Part shown: positions 1-5,569 of the stretch, one piece after another
Layout: each line of letters opens with the position of its first letter
Numbering within the stretch: the stretch's first letter is position 1
From: Polaromonas sp.
GTDB taxonomy: Bacteria > Pseudomonadota > Gammaproteobacteria > Burkholderiales > Burkholderiaceae_C
Length of the DNA: 7,074 bases
Assembly: GCA_013205645.1 (NCBI GenBank)
Contig: JABMMH010000229.1
Span: forward strand, 1-7,074
Direction of reading: 5' to 3'
Program-made: the position numbers and the translations under genes
Notes under the pieces: generated by a model
What the model saw: the letters and a program-made list of their open reading frames with translations, nothing else
The model's database searches: none
What the model was told of the DNA's origin: nothing

Positions 1-448
1 TGCCGCGCACTTTGAGCAGGTAGTCGGGTTGGCTCTTGAACAGACTGGGCTCGACGCTGTAGCTTTGTTCGATGTGTTCCTGCGCGAGAATCGGGCTGCC
101 AGCAGCCACCCGTCCAACCAGCGGTAAGACGAGTTGGGCCAGGCTTTGCAAGGGCAGGGAGAATTGTTTGTTGCGCGATTCGTTGAGCGAACGCAAGGTC
201 TCGCTGCGCAGGCGAATGCCACGGGAAGTGCCGCTGACCAGTTCAATCACGCCTTTGCGCGCCAAGGCTTGCAGGTGTTCTTCGGCTGCGTTGGCTGATT
301 TAAAACCGAGTTCGGTGGCGATCTCGGCGCGTGTCGGCGGCGCACCGGTGCGAGAGATGGCGTTTTGGATGAGCTCTAAAATTTGTTGCTGGCGTGCCGT
401 CAGCTTGGGGCCTTCGGGCAAGCGGGATGAGTCGTTGAGCATGTTCAT
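1..448 (-). CDS. lexA: LexA SOS repressor (partial, C-terminus beyond window)
   Basis: LexA represses DNA-repair genes and cleaves itself when RecA filaments form on damaged DNA. The 149 residues visible start at the ATG at 448. They contain the winged-helix DNA-binding domain: LTARQQQILELI at about 16-27, PPTRAEIATELGF at 37-49, and ANAAEEHLQALARKGVIEL at about 52-70. The self-cleavage site is VGRVAAGSP (111-119), with the scissile bond at Ala116-Gly117. The window ends at DYLLKVRG, just before the expected catalytic Ser (GMSM) and the later Lys, so intactness of the protease cannot be judged. The linker between the two domains is about 20 residues longer than in E. coli LexA. A second in-frame ATG at 442 is an alternative start; neither has a strong ribosome binding site. 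The gene is divergent from the asparaginase gene and is probably autoregulated through the operator at 477-492. Identification is very secure. Confidence 0.96.
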   Translation of the reverse strand, partial: MNMLNDSSRLPEGPKLTARQQQILELIQNAISRTGAPPTRAEIATELGFKSANAAEEHLQALARKGVIELVSGTSRGIRLRSETLRSLNESRNKQFSLPLQSLAQLVLPLVGRVAAGSPILAQEHIEQSYSVEPSLFKSQPDYLLKVRG

Positions 449-457
449 GGGTGGTTC

Positions 458-485
458 TTGGTCAAATCAACAGTGGCTGTATTTT
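458..485 (+). promoter_or_regulatory. Candidate promoter for the asparaginase gene
   Basis: A weak -35-like TTGGTC (458-463) is followed after 16 nt by a -10-like TATTTT (480-485). The -10 lies inside the LexA operator, so repressor bound there would be expected to block transcription. On the opposite strand, a TTGAAA (509 down to 504) followed by an A/T-rich element around 487-481 could serve lexA in the same overlapping arrangement. Neither promoter matches consensus well. Confidence 0.28.
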
Positions 486-492
486 TATCCAG
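477..492. promoter_or_regulatory. LexA operator (SOS box) between lexA and the asparaginase gene
   Basis: The 16-mer CTGTATTTTTATCCAG fits the CTGT-N8-ACAG LexA palindrome known from E. coli and betaproteobacteria, with one mismatch in one half-site (CCAG for ACAG) and an AT-rich centre. It lies 28 nt upstream of the lexA ATG, where an autoregulatory operator is expected. It also ends only 17 nt before the asparaginase GTG. That LexA binds here is inference from the motif and position. Confidence 0.78.
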
Positions 493-509
493 TTTTTCAA
501 GGATTTCAA

Positions 510-1463
510 GTGAGCAATCAAAAAATTGTCTTTCTCGGCACGGGCGGCACCATCGCCGGCACGGCTGCCAGTGCGTTGGAGCACAGCGACTACACCGCCG
601 CGCAGGTCGGCGTGCACGCCTTGCTGGCCAGCTTGCCCGGCTGGAACGATGGCCAAGGCGCCGAGCGCTATGTGGTGGAGCAGGTGGCTCAGCTGGACAG
701 CAAGGACATGGGCTTTGACGTCTGGGTCAAGTTGGCGATTCGGGTGGCGCACTTTTTGGCGCAAGCCGACGTGCAGGGCATCGTCATCACCCACGGCACC
801 GACACGCTTGAAGAAACCGCGTATTTTTTGCAGGCCCTGCTGGCACCTAGCAAGCCGGTGGTGCTGACCTGCGCCATGCGGCCGTCTAACGCTCTGGTGC
901 CCGATGGCCCGCAAAACTTGCTGGACGCTGTGGCAGTGGCTTCAAGCGCTGGCGCACATGGCGCACATGGCGTCACAGTGGTTTGTGCCGGCGCGATTTA
1001 CGGCGCTGAAGAGGTGCAAAAAATTCACCCGTATCGGTTGAATGCTTTCAGCGCCGGGGACGCTGGGCCGATTGGTTTTGTCGAGCAAGGCCGTCTGCGC
1101 TTGCTGCGTGACTGGCCGCGTGGGCAAGGGCTGACTTTGGGGTCTGCGTTGGCTGACGCCGCTTGGCCGCGTGTCGAGATCGTGATGAGTTACGCCGGTG
1201 CTGATGGCACGGTTGTCAGAGCGTTGCTGAAAGCCGGTGTCAAGGGTCTGGTGGTGGCCGCTACCGGCAATGGCACGGTGCACCAAGACCTAGAAGCTGC
1301 CTTGGTGCTGGCGATGCAACAAGGTGTCAAGGTCCTGCGGGCAACGCGTTGCGCTGAAGGCCGCTTGCTGCCTGGTGCCAACGATGCGCTACCGGCTGCG
1401 CCTGGCTTAACGCCCGTCAAGGCCCGCATCGCGTTGATGCTGGCCTTGATGCAGGGGCGTTAA
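510..1463 (+). CDS. L-asparaginase (AnsB-like, cytoplasmic)
   Basis: Hydrolyses L-asparagine to aspartate and ammonia. The product is 317 aa, normal for the bacterial asparaginase/glutaminase family. The GTG start at 510 is chosen because AAGGA (499-503) lies 6 nt upstream and the family's first strand follows directly (KIVFLGTGGTIAG). Longer in-frame starts would run antisense through lexA. By alignment from memory with E. coli AnsB, the catalytic residues are present: nucleophile Thr14 in TGGTIAG (AnsB Thr12), Tyr28 (Tyr25), Thr97-Asp98 in ITHGTDTLEET (Thr89-Asp90) and Lys171 in AEEVQK (Lys162). The position of AnsB Gln59 is Lys65 (DSKDM). There is no signal peptide, unlike E. coli AnsB, so the enzyme should be cytoplasmic although its motifs are type II-like. 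A 9-bp tandem repeat (951-968) encodes GAHGAH in the middle of the protein. The 3' end converges on adk with a 22-nt gap. Confidence 0.93.
   Translation: MSNQKIVFLGTGGTIAGTAASALEHSDYTAAQVGVHALLASLPGWNDGQGAERYVVEQVAQLDSKDMGFDVWVKLAIRVAHFLAQADVQGIVITHGTDTLEETAYFLQALLAPSKPVVLTCAMRPSNALVPDGPQNLLDAVAVASSAGAHGAHGVTVVCAGAIYGAEEVQKIHPYRLNAFSAGDAGPIGFVEQGRLRLLRDWPRGQGLTLGSALADAAWPRVEIVMSYAGADGTVVRALLKAGVKGLVVAATGNGTVHQDLEAALVLAMQQGVKVLRATRCAEGRLLPGANDALPAAPGLTPVKARIALMLALMQGR
951..968 (+). repeat. In-frame 9-bp tandem duplication inside the asparaginase gene
   Basis: GGCGCACAT occurs twice back to back (951-959 and 960-968), followed by GGCG. It encodes Gly-Ala-His twice at residues 148-153, between the AMRPSNALVPDGP motif and the strand leading to the catalytic Lys171. 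It keeps the frame and looks like a replication-slippage product or a tolerated loop repeat. Confidence 0.8.
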
Positions 1464-1477
1464 ACCGAGTCGTTGAA

Positions 1478-1500
1478 GCTGTCGATCAGACGGCGACAGC
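1478..1500. terminator. Hairpin at the asparaginase/adk convergent junction (no T-tract)
   Basis: GCTGTCG (1478-1484) and CGACAGC (1494-1500) form a perfect 7-bp stem around a 9-nt loop. The loop contains the adk stop codon (complement of 1486-1488). The position, between convergent genes only 22 nt apart, suits a bidirectional terminator or a 3'-end stabilising hairpin. Neither side carries a run of T, so it is not a canonical intrinsic terminator. Confidence 0.35.
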
Positions 1501-2151
1501 GTTCAGCGCGCTCATGGCGCGGCTGGTGATTTCGTCGACGTTGCCCATGCCGCTGATGGCACGGTATTGCGGCGCGTTGGCGGAGTCGTCTCTGGCCCAC
1601 TGCGAGTAGTAGTCAACCAATGGACGGGTCTGTGCGCTGTACACCTCGAGCCGTTTACGCACGGTGTCTTCTTTGTCGTCGTCGCGCTGAATCAGCGGCT
1701 CGCCCGTGACGTCGTCTTTGCCTTCTACTTTCGGCGCGTTGTATTTGACGTGGTAAGTACGGCCTGACGCCGCGTGCGAACGGCGACCGCTCATGCGCTC
1801 GATGATGGCCTCAAACGGCACGTCGATTTCGAGCACAAAGTCCAGCTTGACGCCGGCCGCTTTCATGGCGTCGGCTTGCGGAATGGTGCGCGGGAAGCCG
1901 TCGAACAAAAAGCCATGTGCGCAATCGGCTTGGGCGATGCGTTCTTTGACCAGGTTGATGATCAGGTCGTCGCTGACGAGACCGCCCGAGTCCATGACTT
2001 TCTTGGCTTCTAAGCCCAACTCGGTTCCGGCTTTGACGGCAGCGCGCAGCATGTCGCCAGTCGAGATTTGCGGAATGCTGTATTTTTGGCAGATGAAGGT
2101 GGCTTGTGTCCCTTTGCCAGCGCCAGGGGCGCCCAACAGTATCAGTCTCAT
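1486..2151 (-). CDS. adk: Adenylate kinase
   Basis: Catalyses ATP + AMP = 2 ADP in the cytoplasm and is essential for nucleotide balance. The ATG at 2151 is chosen because GAGGA (2161 down to 2157) lies 5 nt upstream and the product then begins MRLILLGAPGAGKGTQ exactly like E. coli Adk; a TTG four codons earlier overlaps that ribosome binding site. Length is 221 aa (E. coli 214). Visible elements are the P-loop GAPGAGKGT (7-15, Lys13), the AMP-binding region STGDMLRAAVKAGTELG, the core motif FLFDGFPRTIPQADAM, and a full-length LID domain. The LID (GRRSHAASGRTYHVKYNAPK, then GKDDVTGEPL) is of the non-zinc type, with no cysteines. The downstream arginines in RKRLEVY and TRPLVDYY are present. 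It is the last gene on the minus strand after kdsB and may be partly expressed from its own promoter, because the gap to kdsB is 153 nt. Confidence 0.97.
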   Translation of the reverse strand: MRLILLGAPGAGKGTQATFICQKYSIPQISTGDMLRAAVKAGTELGLEAKKVMDSGGLVSDDLIINLVKERIAQADCAHGFLFDGFPRTIPQADAMKAAGVKLDFVLEIDVPFEAIIERMSGRRSHAASGRTYHVKYNAPKVEGKDDVTGEPLIQRDDDKEDTVRKRLEVYSAQTRPLVDYYSQWARDDSANAPQYRAISGMGNVDEITSRAMSALNAVAV

Positions 2152-2179
2152 GGATGTCCTCAATTTATTTTAAATAGCG

Positions 2180-2204
2180 GTCGGCTTGTCTTGCGCAAGC
2201 CGGC
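2180..2204 (-). other. Hairpin in the kdsB-adk gap, adk 5' leader
   Basis: GTCGGCTTG (2180-2188) and CAAGCCGGC (2196-2204) form a 9-bp stem with one G-T wobble and a 7-nt loop. On the minus strand it is followed by the AT-rich stretch TATTTAAAATAAATT and then the adk ribosome binding site. There is no clean T-run, so attenuation, partial termination after kdsB, or stabilisation of the adk leader are all possible. Confidence 0.4.
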
Positions 2205-2252
2205 AGTGTCTGTTGCCGCCTTAGCGGCTCTGGCGCACTCGAGTTGGGCCCA

Positions 2253-2261
2253 AGGATAGCA
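2253..2261 (-). promoter_or_regulatory. Candidate extended -10 promoter for adk
   Basis: Read on the minus strand, TGCTATCCT (2261 down to 2253) resembles an extended -10 element (TGn followed by TATCCT, 4 of 6 matches), about 100 nt upstream of the adk ATG. No good -35 accompanies it. An alternative nearer adk is TTGCGC (2198 down to 2193), then 16 nt, then TATTTA. Both are weak; the 153-nt gap is the main reason to expect a promoter here. Confidence 0.2.
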
Positions 2262-2304
2262 TGCAGACTGTTGGCTAGAGCTTACAAACCAGCCGCCGAA
2301 GTGA

Positions 2305-3069
2305 CTAGGGTTTGGGTGCGAGTAGGCGACGAACGCGCTCAAGGTCTTCAGGCGTGTCAACACCGATGCCTGGCGGCTGCAGGGTGATGTGCACAGCAAT
2401 GCGGTGACCATGCCACAGGGCGCGCAGTTGTTCGAGCGATTCAAGCTGTTCCAGCGGTGCTTGCGGCAGGGTCGGGAAGGTCTGCAGAAAACCCACGCGG
2501 TAAGCGTAAATGCCAACGTGCCGCAAGGGCTTCGGCAGGCTGGAGGTTTCCCACCAAGCTTGGCCGTTGAAGTCACGGCCGACAGGAATCGGCGCGCGGC
2601 TGAAGTACAGCGCAGTGTTCTGGGCGTCGAGTACCACCTTGACGACATGCGGACTCAGGAAGTCGGCCAGTTGGTCGATGGCATGGGCGGCGGTGCTCAT
2701 GGCGCAGTCGGCGCGGCTTTCCAGCAGTGCGGCAACGGCATCAATCAGGGCGGGGTCTATCAGCGGCTCGTCGCCTTGAACATTGACCACGATGTCTTGT
2801 GCGCCCAAGCCAAGCAGGCTGCAGGCTTCTGCCAGTCGGTCGCTGCCGCTGGGGTGGTCGGTGCGGGTGAGCAGGGCGGCCACACCGTGCGCTTCACAGG
2901 CGGTGACGATCTCCGGGCTGTCGGCGGCAACGACCACGCGGGCGGCGCTGCTCAGGCTGGCACGTTGCGCCACGCGCACGACCATCGGCACATTGTGAAT
3001 GTCGGCCAGTGGTTTGTTGGGCAGGCGCGAGGAGGCCAGCCGCGCCGGAATCAGGACGGTGAAAGTCAT
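2305..3069 (-). CDS. kdsB: 3-deoxy-manno-octulosonate cytidylyltransferase (CMP-Kdo synthetase)
   Basis: Activates Kdo with CTP to give CMP-Kdo, the donor used to attach the inner-core sugar to lipid A; cytoplasmic. It is 254 aa, close to the usual family length (about 250). The N-terminal nucleotide-binding signature is IPARLASSRLPNKPL (7-21), with Arg10, Arg15 and Lys19. The motif HPSGSDRLAE lies at 72-81. NVQGDEPLID contains the expected metal ligand Asp100, and GVDTPEDL near the C-terminus contains the second, Asp238. YFSRAPIPVGRD is also conserved. The ATG at 3069 is 18 nt downstream of the Trm112-like gene's stop; no convincing Shine-Dalgarno is seen, so translation may depend on coupling within the operon. 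The neighbouring lpxK acts in the same pathway. Confidence 0.97.
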   Translation of the reverse strand: MTFTVLIPARLASSRLPNKPLADIHNVPMVVRVAQRASLSSAARVVVAADSPEIVTACEAHGVAALLTRTDHPSGSDRLAEACSLLGLGAQDIVVNVQGDEPLIDPALIDAVAALLESRADCAMSTAAHAIDQLADFLSPHVVKVVLDAQNTALYFSRAPIPVGRDFNGQAWWETSSLPKPLRHVGIYAYRVGFLQTFPTLPQAPLEQLESLEQLRALWHGHRIAVHITLQPPGIGVDTPEDLERVRRLLAPKP

Positions 3070-3087
3070 GCAGGCATCACGCTGGCA

Positions 3088-3270
3088 TCAGAGCCCGAGC
3101 TCTTCGTCGGTCAGCGTGCGGGCTTCGTTTTCGAGCATGACGGGCAAGCCGTCGCGCACCGGGTAAGCCAAGCGAGCGCTGCGCGAGATCAGCTCTTGTT
3201 TGTCGCGGTTGTAGGTCAGCGGTCCTTTGGTCACGGGGCAGACCAGCAGTTCAAGAAGTTTGGTGTCCAT
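3088..3270 (-). CDS. Trm112/UPF0434 family small protein (YcaR-like)
   Basis: A 60-aa protein that matches E. coli YcaR along its length (MD.+LLE, CPV, ..KQEL, ..LA+P+RDG+PV+LE.EAR). Trm112-type proteins act as partners of methyltransferases, but the role of this bacterial branch is not settled. Of the zinc-type cysteines I recall for YcaR (about positions 11, 14 and 29), only Cys11 remains; the others are Thr14 and Ser29, so zinc binding by that site is unlikely. It sits between lpxK (31-nt gap) and kdsB (18-nt gap), a conserved placement. No Shine-Dalgarno is evident before the ATG, which suggests translational coupling or a weak site. Confidence 0.93.
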   Translation of the reverse strand: MDTKLLELLVCPVTKGPLTYNRDKQELISRSARLAYPVRDGLPVMLENEARTLTDEELGL

Positions 3271-3301
3271 GCGTCGATGGTAATTGAGAAGTCAATGGAA
3301 A

Positions 3302-4372
3302 TCAGGTGGCTTCTGCAGGCGGTGTCATCAGTGCGTTCAGCCGCGCGTCGAATGCCTGCATAAAGCCAGACTCAGGCTTGAACTCCAACGGTACCGCCAG
3401 CAGCTGTTGGCCGGCATCCGGGTAGCGAGCAAAGAGTTTGACGGCGTCTTTTTCGGTGCACAACGCGCGCAGACCTTGCTGACCCAGTTCCCACAGCGGC
3501 GCAGCGTCAAGCTTGTCATGGTCGGGCATGGGGATGCAGCGCGCCAGCGTCAGGCCGCGTTGGCGCAGCATTGAAAAGAAAGCCTCTGGGCTGGCAATCG
3601 CTGCCAATGCGGTCAGTGCTTCGCCCTTCAGGCTGTCGAGCGGAACCAGCGTACCGTCGGCGGCAATGGCGTTGTCGGCCAGCGCCCGACGCGACTGAAA
3701 GCCGGCGAAGGCGGCGGTCTGCCCGGTGTGCAGCAGCAGGTCAATCGGGGCTACCGCTTGCGGCCCTGAGCGATGCTTGGCTCGGGCTATTGGCGGCCAA
3801 GGTTCACGCAAGGGCCCGGCGGGCAGCAACCAGCCGTTGCCGACGCCGCGTTCGTCAAACACCGCGATGTTGAGGTCGCGCTGCAAGGCGTGGTGCTGCA
3901 GTCCATCGTCGCAAAGGATGAGGTCGGTTTGCGGATGTGCTGCCAGCAAGGCGCGCACGGCGTCAATCCGGCGGCGAGCCACAAACACCGGCGCACCCGT
4001 GCGTTGCCGGATCAGCAGTGGCTCATCACCGCAGAGGCTGGCGGGCAGCAGCGGCAAGACTTCAAGGCATCCGTCGCCCTGTCGGCCATAGCCGCGCGAG
4101 ACCACGCCGGGGTGTCGGCCAGCCGCCTGCAGATGTTGAACCAGCGCCAGCACCAACGGCGTTTTTCCAGCGCCGCCGGCGACCACATTGCCAATGACGA
4201 TGACCGGCACGTCCGCGCGCCATGATGTCAACATACCTTGCTGATACAACCAGCGCCGCAACACGACGGCGCCTGCGTGCAGCTGGGCCAGTGGCCACAG
4301 CAGGCAGGCCAGTGGCCCGCGCCGGGTCCAGGCGCTTTGTAGCGTCGTTTGCAATGTCGTTTTCAAGGTCAT
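3302..4372 (-). CDS. lpxK: Tetraacyldisaccharide 4'-kinase (lipid A 4'-kinase)
   Basis: Phosphorylates the 4' position of tetraacyldisaccharide 1-phosphate to make lipid IVA, the sixth step of lipid A synthesis, at the cytoplasmic face of the inner membrane. The product is 356 aa from the ATG at 4372 (E. coli LpxK about 328). An N-terminal amphipathic/hydrophobic stretch (about 20-48) is the membrane anchor. The LpxK P-loop AGGAGKTP is at 65-72, VSRGYGR at 91-97, DDGLQHHAL at 155-163 and GNGWLLPAGPLREP at 178-191 (GNGW then LPAGPLRE); CTEKDAVKLF lies nearer the C-terminus. This start is 13 nt after the exbD stop; a 40-codon longer reading frame would overlap exbD and has no family similarity. 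No strong ribosome binding site is visible, so coupling to exbD is likely. Confidence 0.96.
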   Translation of the reverse strand: MTLKTTLQTTLQSAWTRRGPLACLLWPLAQLHAGAVVLRRWLYQQGMLTSWRADVPVIVIGNVVAGGAGKTPLVLALVQHLQAAGRHPGVVSRGYGRQGDGCLEVLPLLPASLCGDEPLLIRQRTGAPVFVARRRIDAVRALLAAHPQTDLILCDDGLQHHALQRDLNIAVFDERGVGNGWLLPAGPLREPWPPIARAKHRSGPQAVAPIDLLLHTGQTAAFAGFQSRRALADNAIAADGTLVPLDSLKGEALTALAAIASPEAFFSMLRQRGLTLARCIPMPDHDKLDAAPLWELGQQGLRALCTEKDAVKLFARYPDAGQQLLAVPLEFKPESGFMQAFDARLNALMTPPAEAT

Positions 4373-4385
4373 CAGCGTTGGCTGC

Positions 4386-4817
4386 TCAGGGCTTGCCGCT
4401 AGTGCTTTGTGTCGCAAAGGTGATGTGCGACAAGCCGGCGCGCCGGGCCGCTTCCATGACGAGGATGACGGATTGGTGGCTGGCCGTGGCATCGGCGCTG
4501 ATGATCAGCACCCTGTCTTTGCTGTCCTTGCTGGGCGGGTTGGCGGCCAGCAAGGCGGTTGACAATGCGTCCAAGCTGCGGCTTTGAATCACGGTTTTAT
4601 TGATCGAATAGCGGCCGTCACTGCTGACCGCCACGATGATTTCTTTCGGGTAGTCGCGGGCCGCCTCGGTGTTGGCCACTGGCAGATTCACCTGCAGTTC
4701 AGTGAACTTGCTGTAGGTGGTCGACAGCATCAAAAAAATCACCACCACCAACAGCACGTCAATGAACGGGATGAGGTTGATCTCAGGCTCGTCGCGCGTG
4801 TGTTTGCGAAAGTTCAT
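4386..4817 (-). CDS. exbD: ExbD/TolR family biopolymer transport protein
   Basis: Rotor/stator partner of ExbB that uses the proton motive force to energise an envelope process. It is 143 aa. It has a short cytoplasmic N-terminus, then one membrane segment (about 15-33, INLIPFIDVLLVVVIFLML) carrying the essential proton-accepting Asp20 (E. coli ExbD Asp25), then a periplasmic domain of about 100 residues (from about FTELQVNLP to ITFATQ). Its ATG overlaps the exbB stop by 4 nt (ATGA, 4814-4817), which indicates translational coupling and matched stoichiometry. No tonB gene lies nearby; lpxK follows. The substrate or partner cannot be told from sequence, and a TolR-like role is an alternative. 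Confidence 0.94.
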   Translation of the reverse strand: MNFRKHTRDEPEINLIPFIDVLLVVVIFLMLSTTYSKFTELQVNLPVANTEAARDYPKEIIVAVSSDGRYSINKTVIQSRSLDALSTALLAANPPSKDSKDRVLIISADATASHQSVILVMEAARRAGLSHITFATQSTSGKP

Positions 4818-5455
4818 GCTGGCTTGCGCAGTGTGTTCAGGTGTCGCACAAAGCGCTCGGAGGCGAGCTCCATGCGCAAGAGATAACTGTCGACCTGGCC
4901 GCGGAAGTAGCGCCAGAAAATCAACGCAGGGATCGCCACGATCAGCCCGAAAGCGGTGTTGTAAAGCGCGATGGCGATGCCCTGCGCGAGCTGCGCCGGG
5001 TTGCCTGCGCCCGTGACGCTGCCGGTGCTGCCGCCTTGCGATCCAAAAATCTCGATCATGCCGATCACAGTGCCGAGCAGTCCGAGCAGGGGCGCCGCCG
5101 ACGCGATGGTGGCCAGCGCCGATAAATAGCGTTCGAGTTCGTGGGCCGCTTCACGGCCCGCACCTTCGAGCGTGGCGCGCAAGTCGTCTTCGCTCAAGCG
5201 TGGATTGAGGGTCAGTGCGCGCAGGCCACGCGCCAAGACTCGGCCCAGAATGGAGTTTTGTTCGAGTTGCAAGACGATGGCTGGCGATGGCACGCTGGTG
5301 CGGGAGACGGTGATGGCTTCATCGGTCAGCTTGGGTGGCGCGACTTTGTTGTCGCGCAAACTGACAAAGCGTTCGATCACCAAGGCCACGCCCAAGACCG
5401 AGCAGGCAATCAGCGGCCAAATGGGCCAACCTGCGGCTTGTATGATTGTGAACAA
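4814..5455 (-). CDS. exbB: ExbB/TolQ/MotA family proton channel protein
   Basis: Inner-membrane proton-channel subunit working with ExbD. It is 213 aa with the family's three membrane segments: about 11-27 (PIWPLIACSVLGVALVI), about 114-136 (containing APLLGLLGTVIGMIEIF) and about 157-181 (containing GIAIALYNTAFGLIVAIPA). A cytoplasmic domain lies between the first and second. The functional threonines corresponding to E. coli ExbB Thr148 and Thr181 are present as Thr129 and Thr167. The membrane glutamate of E. coli ExbB (Glu176, in GIAEAL) is Ile162 here. The start is TTG at 5455: AGGAG (5468 down to 5464) is 8 nt upstream, a stop codon lies six codons further up, and no ATG or GTG is available in that interval. 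It is first in the minus-strand operon and overlaps exbD by 4 nt. Confidence 0.93.
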   Translation of the reverse strand: MFTIIQAAGWPIWPLIACSVLGVALVIERFVSLRDNKVAPPKLTDEAITVSRTSVPSPAIVLQLEQNSILGRVLARGLRALTLNPRLSEDDLRATLEGAGREAAHELERYLSALATIASAAPLLGLLGTVIGMIEIFGSQGGSTGSVTGAGNPAQLAQGIAIALYNTAFGLIVAIPALIFWRYFRGQVDSYLLRMELASERFVRHLNTLRKPA

Positions 5456-5463
5456 AGCGATAA

Positions 5464-5468
5464 CTCCT
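5464..5468 (-). promoter_or_regulatory. exbB: Strong Shine-Dalgarno fixing the TTG start of exbB
   Basis: AGGAG read on the minus strand is 8 nt before TTG (5455-5453). An in-frame TAA at 5476-5474 excludes a longer protein. The operon's first gene therefore combines a strong ribosome binding site with a weak start codon. Confidence 0.75.
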
Positions 5469-5485
5469 GCGACTTAAGAGTGTTG

Positions 5486-5491
5486 AATTAT
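5486..5491 (-). promoter_or_regulatory. Candidate -10 element of the exbB operon promoter
   Basis: CATAAT on the minus strand (5491 down to 5486) matches TATAAT at 5 of 6 positions and would place the transcription start about 25 nt before the exbB TTG. No good -35 is found 16-18 nt upstream, so the promoter would need an activator or the true one lies elsewhere. Confidence 0.25.
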
Positions 5492-5569
5492 GGCTGAGAG
5501 TGCGCAAGAGGCCGGGCTGTTCAAGGCAGCTTTGGTGTCGCGGCAGGCCTTTTTGAACTCACATTCAGC

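Noticed and set aside
72..509. N-terminal extension of the asparaginase reading frame from an ATG at 72
   Set aside because: It runs antisense through lexA and the promoter region, shows no family similarity, and the GTG at 510 has a good ribosome binding site directly before the conserved first strand.
2152..2163. TTG start four codons upstream of the adk ATG
   Set aside because: It would consume the GAGGA ribosome binding site; the ATG gives exactly the conserved MRLILLGAPG start.
2215..2228. GCCGC-CTTA-GCGGC inverted repeat in the kdsB-adk gap
   Set aside because: Only a 5-bp stem in GC-rich DNA and no T-run; not distinguishable from chance.
2160..2648. 162-codon minus-strand frame overlapping kdsB and the kdsB-adk gap
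   Set aside because: Out-of-frame with kdsB over most of its length and with no recognisable domain.
2389..3363. 324-codon open frame on the plus strand
   Set aside because: It is antisense to kdsB, the Trm112-like gene and the end of lpxK, all clearly real; its composition (Gly, Gln, Val, His rich) is typical of an antisense shadow in GC-rich DNA.
4373..4492. 40-codon upstream extension of lpxK
   Set aside because: It overlaps exbD in another frame and the encoded residues do not resemble LpxK N-termini; the ATG at 4372 fits the operon spacing.
5523..5551. AAGGC ... GCCTTTTT as an intrinsic terminator
   Set aside because: Although followed by a T-run, the stem is 5 bp with a 19-nt loop, and no gene on the plus strand ends upstream of it.
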